A DNA stretch of 64,000 nucleotides, taken from positions 241,432 to 305,431 of the forward strand of contig JAFIFE010000011.1 in the NCBI GenBank assembly GCA_020832185.1, in the 5' to 3' direction. Shown one piece after another: positions 1 to 9,001 of the stretch; position 1 is the first letter of the stretch; each line of letters begins with the position of its first letter. This stretch comes from Alkalibacterium sp. (GTDB taxonomy: Bacteria > Bacillota > Bacilli > Lactobacillales > Carnobacteriaceae_A). The translations under genes were made by a program, and so were the position numbers. Below the pieces are notes generated by a model. The model saw nothing but the letters and a program-made list of their open reading frames with translations. It was not told the DNA's origin and searched no databases.

Positions 1-144
1 AAATTCCAGTACTTCTGCGTGAGGGACATTTGTTGCGCCCACAGTTAACACTTGCGTTTCTTCAGCTGATTCTCCTTCTCCGTTTCCACATGCTGCCAAT
101 AATACTGCACTACTTAATAGTCCTAATCTGATTGCTTTTTTCAT
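1..144 (-). CDS. metQ: MetQ methionine-binding lipoprotein, N-terminal part
   Basis: Only the first 48 codons lie in the window. They encode a short basic N-terminus, a hydrophobic stretch and a lipobox (LLAAC), so the protein should be lipid-anchored outside the membrane. The mature part then reads LTVGATNVPHAEVLEF, the typical opening of NlpA/MetQ substrate-binding proteins. The start is ATG at 144, preceded by GAGGAG. An ATG at 151 is out of frame and closes after 13 codons. It follows metI by 33 bases, so it is the third gene of a metN-metI-metQ operon for D/L-methionine uptake. The rest of the gene lies left of base 1. Confidence 0.9.
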   Translation of the reverse strand, partial: MKKAIRLGLLSSAVLLAACGNGEGESAEETQVLTVGATNVPHAEVLEF

Positions 145-177
145 TTTTCATTCTCCTCTTTTTTTGGTTTAGTTTTA

Positions 178-888
178 TTAACGCTTATCAATATAAGACA
201 CCCATCGGTCTCCTATGAATTGAATCACGAATACAATAATGAGTATAACGGCTGTTGCAACTAAGGTGACGCTTGCTCTATTTCTCTGGAACCCTTCAAG
301 GTAAGCTAGATTACCCAGCCCACCAGCTCCTATTACCCCAGCCATTGCTGTGTACCCGACTAAGCTGATTGCCGTCACTGTTATTCCGGCAATGATAGAA
401 GGAAGGCTTTCTGGAATATAGACTTTTAAAATCAATTCCAGTTTTGATGCGCCCATGGCCTCTGCTGCTTCGATTACCCCTTTATCAACTTCTCTCAAAC
501 CTGTTTCAACCAGTCTGGCATAAAAGGGAGCAGCTGATAAAATCAATGCCGGTAACGCGGCAGTTGGACCGGTCATACTCTGAACAATTGCTTTGGTAAA
601 TGGAATCAGCAGGACAATCAGAATGATGAATGGGATCGACCTGAAAATATTGACGAATACTGATACTGTTTTGTATAAAGCCACCGACCATATCGTTTGA
701 TGATGACGTGTCTCATACAAGATCAGTCCTAGTATCAATCCAAATATAAAGACCAGAAGGACCGATATTGCTGTCATGTAAAGTGTTTGTTGTGTGGCAT
801 TCCACATTCTATCCCACGGGACCTCTTGTAAATCAGTGTATTCTGCCAAAATGGATCCTGTTAATAATTGATTAAACATCTTTTTCAA
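178..888 (-). CDS. metI: MetI methionine ABC transporter permease
   Basis: This is the membrane subunit of the methionine importer. It has about five hydrophobic segments. The ABC-permease EAA loop, read as EAAEAMGASKLELILKVYIP around residues 140-160, contacts the ATPase MetN. Length (236 residues) is slightly above the usual MetI because of an N-terminal stretch before the first membrane segment. The start overlaps the end of metN by 17 bases, which implies translational coupling. The conserved loop and the MetN and MetQ neighbours make the assignment firm. Confidence 0.93.
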   Translation of the reverse strand: MKKMFNQLLTGSILAEYTDLQEVPWDRMWNATQQTLYMTAISVLLVFIFGLILGLILYETRHHQTIWSVALYKTVSVFVNIFRSIPFIILIVLLIPFTKAIVQSMTGPTAALPALILSAAPFYARLVETGLREVDKGVIEAAEAMGASKLELILKVYIPESLPSIIAGITVTAISLVGYTAMAGVIGAGGLGNLAYLEGFQRNRASVTLVATAVILIIVFVIQFIGDRWVSYIDKR

Positions 889-1906
889 TCACCTCTACTT
901 CTACTGGATACGTTCTAAATAACTCCAGCGCTTTATCCTGTTTTTCCTGATCCCCTATGATTTGAACGATCAAGGTTCCCATTGGTGTATTATGAGTGGA
1001 CTGGATGCTTCCTTGAATAATGTTGATATCACAGTCACACTCCCTGCTGACTTTCGTTATGATCGGTGAGCCGACATGTGTTCCCTGGAAGAACAACTGA
1101 AGAATTCTACCCTCCGGATAAGCGTTCTTTAGTTCCGTCAGTGCTTGTCTGGTTTCTTTATTATCTGTTTCCCTATCCTGCTTGATGAACCGTTTGGTGA
1201 TGTCCTCTTTGGGTTCTCTGAATACATGAAGAACAGATCCTTCCTCAACGATTGCTCCTTTGTTCATCACGGCAACCCGGTCACAAATTTTTCTGACGAC
1301 TTCCATTTCGTGAGTGATGAGAACGATCGTGACATCCAGCTCCTCATTTATTTTAGCCAGAAGATCCAGCACTTCATCAGTAGTCTGCGGGTCAAGTGCA
1401 CTAGTCGCCTCGTCGCATAGAAGGACTTTGGGTTTATTCGCCAGTGCCCTCGCAATACCCACTCTCTGTTTTTCACCGCCGGACAACTGCGCCGGGTAGG
1501 CTTCTGCTTTATCACTCAATCCAACTAACTCGATCAGCTCTCGAGCTCTTTCGATGCGTTCACTCTTGCTGACATTAGCTATTTCTAGTGGGAAACAGAC
1601 ATTTTCCAGTACAGTACGGCTCCATAGCAAGTTGAAATGCTGAAAAATCATGCCGATGGACTGACGTTCCTTTCGCAGCCCTTTTTTACTGAGTGGCGTT
1701 AATTCACTTTGGTCAATGACCACTTTCCCTGAAGAGGGGCGCTCCAACCCATTCAGCAGTCTGAGCAAGGTGCTTTTTCCTGCACCTGAATACCCGACAA
1801 TGCCGTATATTTCCCCTTTTTCAATTGTCAGACTTGTCTCTTTTACAGCTTCAAATGGCTGCTTATTATTTAAAAATGTTTTCGTTACTTTTTCTAATGT
1901 GATCAT
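872..1906 (-). CDS. metN: MetN methionine ABC transporter ATP-binding protein
   Basis: This is the cytoplasmic ATPase that powers methionine import. Visible are Walker A (GYSGAGKST, about residues 38-46), the ABC signature LSGGEKQR, Walker B (VLLCDEATSALD) and a switch His in LITHEME. After about residue 265 comes a ferredoxin-like NIL domain, which in the family binds methionine and inhibits transport when the cytoplasmic pool is high. Length (344 residues) is normal for MetN with NIL. It is the first gene of the operon and lies just downstream of a methionine T-box, so transcription should rise when tRNA-Met is uncharged. Confidence 0.95.
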   Translation of the reverse strand: MITLEKVTKTFLNNKQPFEAVKETSLTIEKGEIYGIVGYSGAGKSTLLRLLNGLERPSSGKVVIDQSELTPLSKKGLRKERQSIGMIFQHFNLLWSRTVLENVCFPLEIANVSKSERIERARELIELVGLSDKAEAYPAQLSGGEKQRVGIARALANKPKVLLCDEATSALDPQTTDEVLDLLAKINEELDVTIVLITHEMEVVRKICDRVAVMNKGAIVEEGSVLHVFREPKEDITKRFIKQDRETDNKETRQALTELKNAYPEGRILQLFFQGTHVGSPIITKVSRECDCDINIIQGSIQSTHNTPMGTLIVQIIGDQEKQDKALELFRTYPVEVEVIEKDV

Positions 1907-1931
1907 GTTACCAGCACCTCTCTTTTTGCAT

Positions 1932-1972
1932 AAAAAAACGCCCTTTTCGAGTATTCAGACTCAAAAAGGGCG
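1932..1972 (-). terminator. T-box intrinsic terminator
   Basis: The minus strand forms a strong hairpin between CGCCCTTTTTGAGT and ACTCGAAAAGGGCG, followed by seven T. It lies directly after the T-box sequence and before metN. Charged tRNA should favour this hairpin. Uncharged tRNA should favour the antiterminator built with the T-box motif. Confidence 0.9.
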
Positions 1973-2240
1973 AATAGGTCTATTCGCGGTTCCACCTTTG
2001 TTTGTCACTCCATCACTGAAGCGACCTCTCCCAGTACTTAAAAGACACTGCCTTTTGTATACTGTGGCACGTTACCGGGTGCAACCGGAAATGGCTCATG
2101 AAGACACTCACCATTTCTGCTCAAAGACCATTTTCCAGACCGATCATCGTGTCCCTTCTCACCACCCAGGAACTCTCTGCTTTGAATTACTAATCTGTAC
2201 TTATCTTTTCAACGCTCATTTTTCTCATTTAAATTTAATT
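1932..2240 (-). promoter_or_regulatory. T-box leader (methionine specifier) of metNIQ
   Basis: On the minus strand the leader contains the near-invariant T-box sequence AAGGTGGAACCGCG (complement of 1985-1998), which pairs with the tRNA acceptor end. Upstream is a Stem I region with an AGAGAG-type start and a GGTCTGG...TTTGAGC distal part. The best specifier is ATG (2112-2114, context GAAATGGTGAG), so the leader should sense uncharged tRNA-Met. It ends in a terminator. T-boxes of this class in Lactobacillales commonly control methionine uptake. The T-box identity is firm. The specifier is my reading of the loop and less certain. Confidence 0.9.
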
Positions 2241-2259
2241 TTCGTATCGACTGATTAGT

Positions 2260-2289
2260 ACTATATCAGACCAACCAATTACCTGTCAA
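2260..2289 (-). promoter_or_regulatory. Promoter of the metNIQ T-box leader
   Basis: On the minus strand, TTGACA (complement of 2284-2289) and TATAGT (complement of 2260-2265) are separated by 18 bases. Both hexamers are at or near the vegetative consensus. The predicted start lies about 10-15 bases before the T-box Stem I. Confidence 0.75.
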
Positions 2290-2413
2290 CACTTTAAATC
2301 GAAATAATTATGTTTTAGATGACGTGCAGTCACAGCCTTCTCATTTTAATGATCTTAAAACACTAGACTAAAGCTTTTTATAGTCCTATTACAGTTACTT
2401 CCACTCTCGAGAA

Positions 2414-3601
2414 TTATCTCAACCTCTCAATGTCTCTTGCAATCATCAGTTCTTCGTCTGTTGGAATGAGTAATACATCCACTCCTGATTCTTTTGCTGA
2501 AATCCGTTTTTCTATTCCCCGACAATTATTTTCGTCAGCATCGATCACTACATTTAAAAACCCAAGACCTGATATGATATTGTGGCGTGTTTGTATAGCA
2601 TTTTCTCCTATTCCCGCTGTAAAGATAATAGCATCCACGCCATTCATTGTGGCGGCATATGCCCCAATATACTTTTTCACACGGTCTTCAAAAATCCTTA
2701 AGGCCAAGGTCGCCCGTTCATTTTCTTCTTCCTGTTCAAACAAGTCTCTCATATCACTTGAGAAACCTGATAGCCCCTTCAGACCCGACTCTTTGTTTAA
2801 AATAGTCATCATATCGTTTAAATCCGATATGTTTTCTTTTTCCATAAGATACGGCAGCAGAGAAACATCAATGTCCCCCGAGCGTGTACCCATAGTCAAA
2901 CCGGCCATTGGTGTAAATCCCATTGACGTGACAACAGATTTTCCCCCTTCAACAGCACAGACAGAAGCGCCATTTCCCAGGTGACATGAGATGAGTTTCA
3001 ATTTCTCAACCGGTTTGTTCAGTATTTCTGCTGCCCTCTGTGATACGTATTTATGGCTTGTCCCGTGATAGCCGTATCGTCTGGCGTGGTGCTTTTCATA
3101 ATATTCTATGGGAATACTGTATAAATACTGTTCTTTTGCCATTGTCTGATGAAAAGATGTATCAAAGACAGCTACACTCGCGATATCGGGTAATACCTGT
3201 TTAAATGCTCTGATCCCCATCGCATTTGCCGGATTATGAAGAGGAGCTAACTCAGCCAACCGCTCGATTTCTTTCAAATCCCCTTCAGTAATCAGAACAG
3301 AATCAGCGAATGATTCTCCTCCTGCCGCCACACGGTGTCCTACTCCTGTTATTTCCGAGTAATCTTCAATAATCGCTAAATCGATCAATTGCTCAAGCAG
3401 CATTTCTACAGCGACTTCGTGAGTGTCGATGTTAATTACCATATTGAACGCTTGTCCTTCGTTGTAATCAATCGAGAAAAGGGACTCTTTTAATCCGATC
3501 CGTTCAACGATACCTGAAGCTATGACTTTTTCCTCAGGCATTTCATAACATTTCCACTTCAAACTCGAACTTCCTGCATTGATTGCCATTGTTTTATACA
3601 T
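2414..3601 (-). CDS. ackA: Acetate kinase
   Basis: It converts acetyl phosphate and ADP to acetate and ATP, the last step of fermentative acetate formation. Family motifs are all present: INAGSSSLK near the N-terminus, HGTSHKYV, SCHLGNGAS, GTRSGDID and TAGIGENA. Length (395 residues) is normal. A GAGGAAT ribosome site lies before the ATG. It stands alone: upstream is an apparent gap and downstream is the oppositely regulated met leader, and I see no pta beside it. It differs from the butyrate kinase further along, which lacks the HGTSHKYV form. Confidence 0.95.
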   Translation of the reverse strand: MYKTMAINAGSSSLKWKCYEMPEEKVIASGIVERIGLKESLFSIDYNEGQAFNMVINIDTHEVAVEMLLEQLIDLAIIEDYSEITGVGHRVAAGGESFADSVLITEGDLKEIERLAELAPLHNPANAMGIRAFKQVLPDIASVAVFDTSFHQTMAKEQYLYSIPIEYYEKHHARRYGYHGTSHKYVSQRAAEILNKPVEKLKLISCHLGNGASVCAVEGGKSVVTSMGFTPMAGLTMGTRSGDIDVSLLPYLMEKENISDLNDMMTILNKESGLKGLSGFSSDMRDLFEQEEENERATLALRIFEDRVKKYIGAYAATMNGVDAIIFTAGIGENAIQTRHNIISGLGFLNVVIDADENNCRGIEKRISAKESGVDVLLIPTDEELMIARDIERLR

Positions 3602-3723
3602 GATTATTCCTCTTCTCTATTAGTTTCATTTATAATAAAACGCATACATTGCCAGTTTAACATACTAAAACAGGCTTGCAATTAACGTCTTGTTATAGGA
3701 ACTATTAGCTTTTCTTTTAGAAC

Positions 3724-3764
3724 AAAAAAAAACAATGACCACCTTATCTCTAAGACGGTCATTG
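3724..3764 (-). terminator. Terminator after cutC
   Basis: On the minus strand CAATGACC pairs with GGTCATTG, then nine T follow. It lies about 15 bases after the cutC stop and separates that operon from ackA. Confidence 0.8.
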
Positions 3765-3778
3765 CTCTTTTATCATTT

Positions 3779-4411
3779 TCAACCCTTAACGATTTTTGTT
3801 CCATGAAACTGATCAGTATGAATAATGGTTGAGGCCTTGTCGATATTTGCAGCTGTTATGCCCCCACCGACAAGGATTTCCAGACGTCCACTACTCGCCT
3901 CAATCAACTGGTTGATCCATTCGGCGTTATCTATTGCCGCACCCGAGGCTGCTCCTCTAGTGAGTAAACGGGTCACATGCGCGTCGGCCAGAGCTTTGAC
4001 AGACTCCAGCTGATCGCTTTTGGACAGACTATCAAACGCCATATGGAACACCGTTTGTCTGTTTCCTGCTAATTGGACCATCTCATCTACAAAAGACCAG
4101 TCGACCTTGTTGTCGGGCGTTAGTGCGCCAAATACGATTCCATCAGCACCTATGCTTAATGCATAACGAGCCTCTGCTTTCATCGCTTCTTTTTCACTGT
4201 CTGAATAAACAAAATTTCCGCCTCGTGGACGTATCATCGTTACGACTTTTACATTGTGCTGGTGTGCGTAATGAGTGACCTGTTCCTGAACGTCTCTTTC
4301 AGGTGTCGTTCCGCCGATATCGAGTCGGTCACACAACTCGATACGCATAATACCCGCTTTGATTGCTTCAGGTACTCCTTGACTATTTTCTGCACAGAAT
4401 TCTTTGATCAT
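3779..4411 (-). CDS. cutC: CutC family protein
   Basis: This is a TIM-barrel protein of the CutC family, once linked to copper tolerance but of unsettled biochemical role. Recognisable segments are RIELCDRLDIGGTTP (residues about 23-37), MIRPRGGNFVYSD and GADGIVFGALT, then ILVGGGITAANI near the C-terminus. At 210 residues it matches the short Firmicute form. Its start lies one base after the stop of the upstream amino acid permease, so the two are co-transcribed, and a terminator follows. The family name is secure. A copper role is not shown by the sequence. Confidence 0.9.
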   Translation of the reverse strand: MIKEFCAENSQGVPEAIKAGIMRIELCDRLDIGGTTPERDVQEQVTHYAHQHNVKVVTMIRPRGGNFVYSDSEKEAMKAEARYALSIGADGIVFGALTPDNKVDWSFVDEMVQLAGNRQTVFHMAFDSLSKSDQLESVKALADAHVTRLLTRGAASGAAIDNAEWINQLIEASSGRLEILVGGGITAANIDKASTIIHTDQFHGTKIVKG

Positions 4412-4412
4412 G

Positions 4413-5771
4413 TTATCCCTCTTTAAGTCTGCTAGTGTTGTGGCGGATACTGTAAATATACCCTAATACACAGATAACTGCAGAGAATCCAATAAATATC
4501 GGCATGTAAACAGGATTAGAGAACCAGCCGCCGAGCAAGATAACAAGAGAGCCCAGTGTGCCTAATACAGGCGCAACAATCCCCAGGAACCTGCTCTTGA
4601 TGACTTTCTCTTTTTTGAGTTGAAGCACTTTGATATAGAGCACGATATACAGCACATAACTGAATACAATTGCTATCTCACTAATGTCTCCACCCGCAAG
4701 GATATCCCATCTCTGAGTGACATAATGCATCATCAACCAGAAGGCGGTCAAAACATATGCAGTTAATGCAGAATAAGGAGATAACCCCTTCTTCTCATCC
4801 AGTTCTCTGATTTTAGAGCTCATCGGCACCATATTTTTTATGGCTAACGTATGAGGCAGACGAATGTAGCCTAGGCTGATTCCGTTAACAACACCCAGAA
4901 TCGAAATCAAAACGAAACTAAGCAGGATGCGCTCGCCGTAAAGTCCAAATATTGACTGGCCGACTTGACCGATGGCCTGGTCACCGGCAGACAGGATAAA
5001 TTCAACTCCGACTATGGCGATCAGTCCAAGGAAAAAGGCTAAATAAACAGCTAACACGAGCAATGGTCCGAGAGTCAAGGCAAACGGCATCGTGCGTCTG
5101 TGATCCCTTACTTCCTGAGTGATCGTAGTGGAAACGATCCATCCATCAAATGAAAAGGCCACGGGTGCTAAAGCCCCTAACCAAGCCCATCCCACGTTAC
5201 TTCTTTCAACCAGCATGATGCCCTCTGGTAGAGAAGGAGCAGATTGTGTCCAGAATAATCCTAGTAATCCGATCCCAATGAGTGGAATCATTTTTATAAT
5301 TGTCGTCACGTTTTGAAAACGTCCCCCACTTTTATATGAAAAATAATTCATCGTAAAGAAGAATGTCATATAAAGGAACCCAATGAACGTCTGCAATTCA
5401 AGCGAGGATGGCAGATTGAATAATAAGATCGTATAAATTCCCGACACCCAGCTGACTACAGCTGTAATGGTCGGAAAATAAACAAATAACTGGAACCATC
5501 CAAAGGCGTTGGCCGCTTTAGGAGAGACAAATTCTTCGTAGTATGAAACAACTCCTCCTCTCATCGATGACCGACTCGCTAATTGAGACAAAGTAATGCT
5601 CCCGAAAATGACGCAGAGTGCTCCAATAACAAAGACAAGCACGCCCAGCCAGACACTCCCACCTGTTGCTATTAAAATCTCATCTGCTTTGAAAAATATT
5701 CCTGACCCGATACTGATTCCTACAATCATGGAGATTGCAGTTCCCAGGCCGTAATGTTCTCTTTCTTTCAT
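4413..5771 (-). CDS. APC-superfamily amino acid permease
   Basis: This is an integral membrane transporter with about 12 hydrophobic segments over 452 residues. The N-terminal GISIGSGIFF resembles the unwound first helix of APC transporters that contacts the amino acid backbone. The substrate cannot be told from sequence. The ribosome site is GGAGGGAG, eight bases before ATG. It is the first gene of a two-gene operon with cutC. Confidence 0.85.
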   Translation of the reverse strand: MKEREHYGLGTAISMIVGISIGSGIFFKADEILIATGGSVWLGVLVFVIGALCVIFGSITLSQLASRSSMRGGVVSYYEEFVSPKAANAFGWFQLFVYFPTITAVVSWVSGIYTILLFNLPSSLELQTFIGFLYMTFFFTMNYFSYKSGGRFQNVTTIIKMIPLIGIGLLGLFWTQSAPSLPEGIMLVERSNVGWAWLGALAPVAFSFDGWIVSTTITQEVRDHRRTMPFALTLGPLLVLAVYLAFFLGLIAIVGVEFILSAGDQAIGQVGQSIFGLYGERILLSFVLISILGVVNGISLGYIRLPHTLAIKNMVPMSSKIRELDEKKGLSPYSALTAYVLTAFWLMMHYVTQRWDILAGGDISEIAIVFSYVLYIVLYIKVLQLKKEKVIKSRFLGIVAPVLGTLGSLVILLGGWFSNPVYMPIFIGFSAVICVLGYIYSIRHNTSRLKEG

Positions 5772-5872
5772 GATGACTCCCTCCTTCTTTGCCTAATTGG
5801 CTAGTGTAAAAAATGCATTCTATCACTATAGCAAAAAGACCACTTAAAAGAAAGAGATAAAACAACTGTTTT

Positions 5873-6466
5873 TTAATACCTGTCGGGACTTTCTTTGACC
5901 ATAAAGTGATAGTCTATTTTCTGAAGGTCTATTTTTTCCGAGAATCCATATTTCAAATACAGATGTCTTGCACGTGCATTGCTTTTCAGAACGTATAAAC
6001 TGAGTTTTCCGGCCTTCGGATCACGGGTAACCATCTCATCTAAAGCTGAAAGAATGGCATGCCCCAGGTTCTGGTTTCGATGGCCTTCCTTTACCACTAT
6101 GAAATCGATATACCACTCGTCAGACTCTGGGGTACGGTTAGTTTCCCATCCCACTTTTATGAAGGATATAAAGTCCCTCCACCCGATTTTCTTAATGACA
6201 GCTAGCGCTTTCGCACCTAATCTTATGCTGGGCCGGATTTTCTGTCTTGTGCTCACACCGAATGCCGCAGCAACCTCTTTTCCCACTTTGACAGTGTAAA
6301 CTGACATACCGAAGGCATTTGCTTCCTCCAGCCAAATCAGTTTCACTATCTTCTGAATCATCTGCTTGTTTAATGAGGTTTTTCCAGAAAATTTCGCATA
6401 AAAAGCATTAGCTACCATTTGACTAACTAGTTCTGATTCATCCACGTCCATATGTGTGATTTTCAT
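5873..6466 (-). CDS. GNAT family N-acetyltransferase
   Basis: This is a probable acetyl-CoA dependent acetyltransferase. The C-terminal half has the GNAT core: DEWYIDFIVVKEGHRNQNLGHAIL gives the beta4 strand and the pyrophosphate-binding loop (HRNQNLG instead of the usual Q/R-x-x-G-x-G/A). LSLYVLKSNARARHLYLKYGF gives the beta5-alpha4 segment. The N-terminal 100 residues are poorly conserved. It is separated from the APC permease gene by about 100 bases and diverges from another GNAT gene. The substrate is unknown. Confidence 0.75.
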   Translation of the reverse strand: MKITHMDVDESELVSQMVANAFYAKFSGKTSLNKQMIQKIVKLIWLEEANAFGMSVYTVKVGKEVAAAFGVSTRQKIRPSIRLGAKALAVIKKIGWRDFISFIKVGWETNRTPESDEWYIDFIVVKEGHRNQNLGHAILSALDEMVTRDPKAGKLSLYVLKSNARARHLYLKYGFSEKIDLQKIDYHFMVKESPDRY

Positions 6467-6615
6467 TGTTGTATACTCCCTTCTATATTGGTCATTCTTA
6501 GTGTAACAATAGATTAGAAAAATATCTTCAGTGACGGGTCATTCTGCATAGTCACGTTTTATGGATGTTCAAATATGGTATACTGTTGAAGATTATATAT
6601 AGAAAGGGCGATTTT

Positions 6616-7269
6616 ATGCCTCAGAATCCCATTAGTTACAGACCCCTAGAAAAAAAAGACTTTAAAGGTTTAGCAGCCGTCATCAGTGACACATGGCACT
6701 ATGAGAAAATCTCATCGCCTTTCACTGCCACTCACCTGGCGTATGCGTTTTTGTATTCGAGTTTAGCACATCATACCTATACACAAATCGCCATCAAGGA
6801 AGATACTCCTGTAGGTCTAATTATTGGACGAACCAATACTGTTCCTTTTCAGCATAAACGCTACTATGTTCATCTGTTTTTCCATTTGTTTTTATTGGTG
6901 TTTACTTCTGAAGGAAAGCAGGCTATTCAGTCATTCAGACGCAACACTCAAGTCACTCACGCTCTGCTTAAGTTGACTTATGAATCCTATGACGGTGAAG
7001 TACTGCTTTTCGCAGTCGACAAGTCCACCAGGGGCAACGGTGTGGGATCGACTCTGTTTAATGGCTACCTTACCTACTTAAGAAGTGAGGGGGCACGCAC
7101 CTTTTACCTGTTTACCGACACAAGCTGCTCCTATACGTTTTATGAGCACAAAGGCTTAAAGCGTATTGGTGCACTTACACGCAGGATGCCGTTTTTACAG
7201 AAGGAAATTAGTTTTTTCCTGTACAGAGGGGACCTTCAGGGCGGAGACATAACAATCGATCATAACTAA
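6616..7269 (+). CDS. GNAT family N-acetyltransferase
   Basis: This is a putative acetyltransferase of 217 residues. The start chosen is ATG 6616, which follows AGAAAGG at good spacing. A longer in-frame reading from 6565 has no ribosome site. The GNAT signature is LLFAVDKSTRGNGVGSTLF, with the acetyl-CoA loop RGNGVG, followed by FYLFTDTSCSYTFYEHKGLKRI. The middle holds an aromatic-rich segment (about residues 75-95). It is a single-gene unit closed by a strong terminator and diverges from the GNAT gene to its left. Confidence 0.75.
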   Translation: MPQNPISYRPLEKKDFKGLAAVISDTWHYEKISSPFTATHLAYAFLYSSLAHHTYTQIAIKEDTPVGLIIGRTNTVPFQHKRYYVHLFFHLFLLVFTSEGKQAIQSFRRNTQVTHALLKLTYESYDGEVLLFAVDKSTRGNGVGSTLFNGYLTYLRSEGARTFYLFTDTSCSYTFYEHKGLKRIGALTRRMPFLQKEISFFLYRGDLQGGDITIDHN

Positions 7270-7274
7270 ATTAA

Positions 7275-7316
7275 GAGCCATCACTTCGTAGACTACAGCT
7301 ACTAGTGATGGCTCTC
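7275..7316. terminator. Bidirectional terminator between convergent genes
   Basis: An 11-bp perfect stem (GAGCCATCACT / AGTGATGGCTC) sits just after the GNAT stop and before the end of the convergent symporter gene. It can serve both strands. Confidence 0.7.
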
Positions 7317-7339
7317 TTATATTCCTATGAACTTACTGA

Positions 7340-8770
7340 TTATGCGGTTTTATTACGACCTTTACGGTTTGGATTGAATTTGACCAGACCAAAAATCAGG
7401 AACGCAACCGTAATAACAGTTGAAATGATCAAAAAGACTACAGGACCAAACTGATAGATGAACGGTAAAGAAGCTGCCGTCACCAGTCCTCCTCCAACAA
7501 ATGGTTCAAATAGAATCTGTTTGTAACCGAATCCCATTAACGCCGGAGTCTGATATTCAGGATCTGCAATTTTCATGAGCAGCAAGCCCGTTGCCGTCAT
7601 CCCGGTTGCTTGTCCAAAATCACCTAACCCTCTTTCAAACCAGTGTTCCGGTATCATACGTGGGCCTAAATACAAGAATGCAAATACATTCCATGCAGTC
7701 GCCACGATTGCCAGCAGCATAAACGGAATAAAGTTTGCCCCGATTACTTGAAGGGATAAGGTTGCAAGTGCAGAAACAAGCAAGACATCCAGTGCAAAAC
7801 CGGAGATTTTGCTGATTAAATTCTGATCGATATACATATTGATATCTAATCTATCGAAGAAAATCTGAACAATGACTCCCCCGATCATTGCAAGTGGGAA
7901 AAGTGGCACGTAGGGGAATAAGAGCACATCTGTCCATGCTCCCCATGTTGCAGCCTCAAGTAAAATCAAGCCTTGCTGAAGTGCATATCCAATCGCGATC
8001 GCGACAGCAACTAAAGAAAGATGCAGAGCTAGCGGTTCAATGGCTTTAGCCTCTTTAACCTGTGGCTCCATTTCAAATCCATAAGATTCTCCTAATCGCT
8101 CTCGCTCTTCTTCTGTAAAGTATTCTTTTCCTCCGACATGTTTTGCGAAGCCTTTTCTGAATCCAATATTTATGATGAGGATTCCGGCAACGACTCCCAC
8201 TAAGATCCCCACTGTAGCTAGACCTAAAGCTAAGTCGGCTCCTTCTGGAAAGCCTAGATTCACAAATGTATCGGCTAATCCAGCTGCTGTTCCGTGACCA
8301 CCCACGAAACTGATCTCAATCAATGCCCCTGCCAATGGATTCATACCAAATAACGGCGTTAATACAAGCATTGTCAGTAACAGTCCGATGACATATTGTC
8401 CCCAGGATACAGCCTGACCCATAACAATCTGCGGTCCGGCAACGCGCCAGATTTTTTTGACCCCTGGTACTTTTTTCCCTAAAAATAACGCCGCAAAGAC
8501 GATATTAATAAACATCCCAGGTAATGGACGCCAGACATCTAAAATGAACTCAGGAATCAATCCATTGTAAAAAAGCGACCCTTGATCCAAAAACTGAGAG
8601 GTCAATCTTCCCAGAACATCTGGCCCGACAATCAGTGCAATAAACCCTGCAATGATCGAACTGGGTAAAAATAAATCGCGCAGCCATTTTGTATGTAGAC
8701 GCACAATTTTCCCGATTATTAAATAAACACCAATCATAATAAAACTAAATCCCACCATATTGGGTGACAT
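7340..8770 (-). CDS. GltS-type sodium:glutamate symporter family protein
   Basis: This is an integral membrane protein of 476 residues with about 11-12 hydrophobic segments, resembling the ESS (glutamate:Na+ symporter) family. FVGGHGTAAGLADTF around residue 155 matches the GGHGTA re-entrant loop of GltS. A second similar loop lies near FGQATGMTATGLLL. A charged cytoplasmic loop (about residues 215-245) separates the two halves. It is longer than E. coli GltS (about 400). Glutamate specificity is inferred from the family only. It is a monocistronic unit. Confidence 0.75.
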   Translation of the reverse strand: MSPNMVGFSFIMIGVYLIIGKIVRLHTKWLRDLFLPSSIIAGFIALIVGPDVLGRLTSQFLDQGSLFYNGLIPEFILDVWRPLPGMFINIVFAALFLGKKVPGVKKIWRVAGPQIVMGQAVSWGQYVIGLLLTMLVLTPLFGMNPLAGALIEISFVGGHGTAAGLADTFVNLGFPEGADLALGLATVGILVGVVAGILIINIGFRKGFAKHVGGKEYFTEEERERLGESYGFEMEPQVKEAKAIEPLALHLSLVAVAIAIGYALQQGLILLEAATWGAWTDVLLFPYVPLFPLAMIGGVIVQIFFDRLDINMYIDQNLISKISGFALDVLLVSALATLSLQVIGANFIPFMLLAIVATAWNVFAFLYLGPRMIPEHWFERGLGDFGQATGMTATGLLLMKIADPEYQTPALMGFGYKQILFEPFVGGGLVTAASLPFIYQFGPVVFLIISTVITVAFLIFGLVKFNPNRKGRNKTA

Positions 8771-8953
8771 ATCTCATTCCTCCTGTAAAATTAAAAGCAG
8801 ATTATAACAAATCGCATTTCTCCATTATAATCTAATTTTCTTTTACAGACAAGACGAACGAAAGCCATGAGGAGTGATCAGACGCTTTCTAAGTAAATAG
8901 TAAACGATTCCTGCTAAGTCTTTATCCCTGATCGACAATCAATGATTGATGCC

Positions 8954-8996
8954 AAAAGAGGCCCCTCACTCTATTTGAGAGCGGGTGCCTCTTTGA
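8954..8996 (-). terminator. Terminator after the metallophosphoesterase gene
   Basis: AAGAGGC and GCCTCTT pair around an inner CGCTCTCA...AGAGTGAG stem, then TTTT on the minus strand. It lies a few bases after the stop at 9002. Confidence 0.6.
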
Positions 8997-9001
8997 AATA
9001 T

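Noticed and set aside
1145..1420. 91-codon plus-strand frame inside metN
   Set aside because: Lies wholly within a well-supported gene on the other strand, has no ribosome site and no recognisable product.
1716..2258. 180-codon plus-strand frame across metN and the T-box
   Set aside because: It runs through the T-box and terminator on the opposite strand. RNA structure and the promoter explain the region.
2430..2984. 184-codon frame opposite ackA
   Set aside because: Antisense shadow of a conserved gene, with low-complexity Ser-rich translation.
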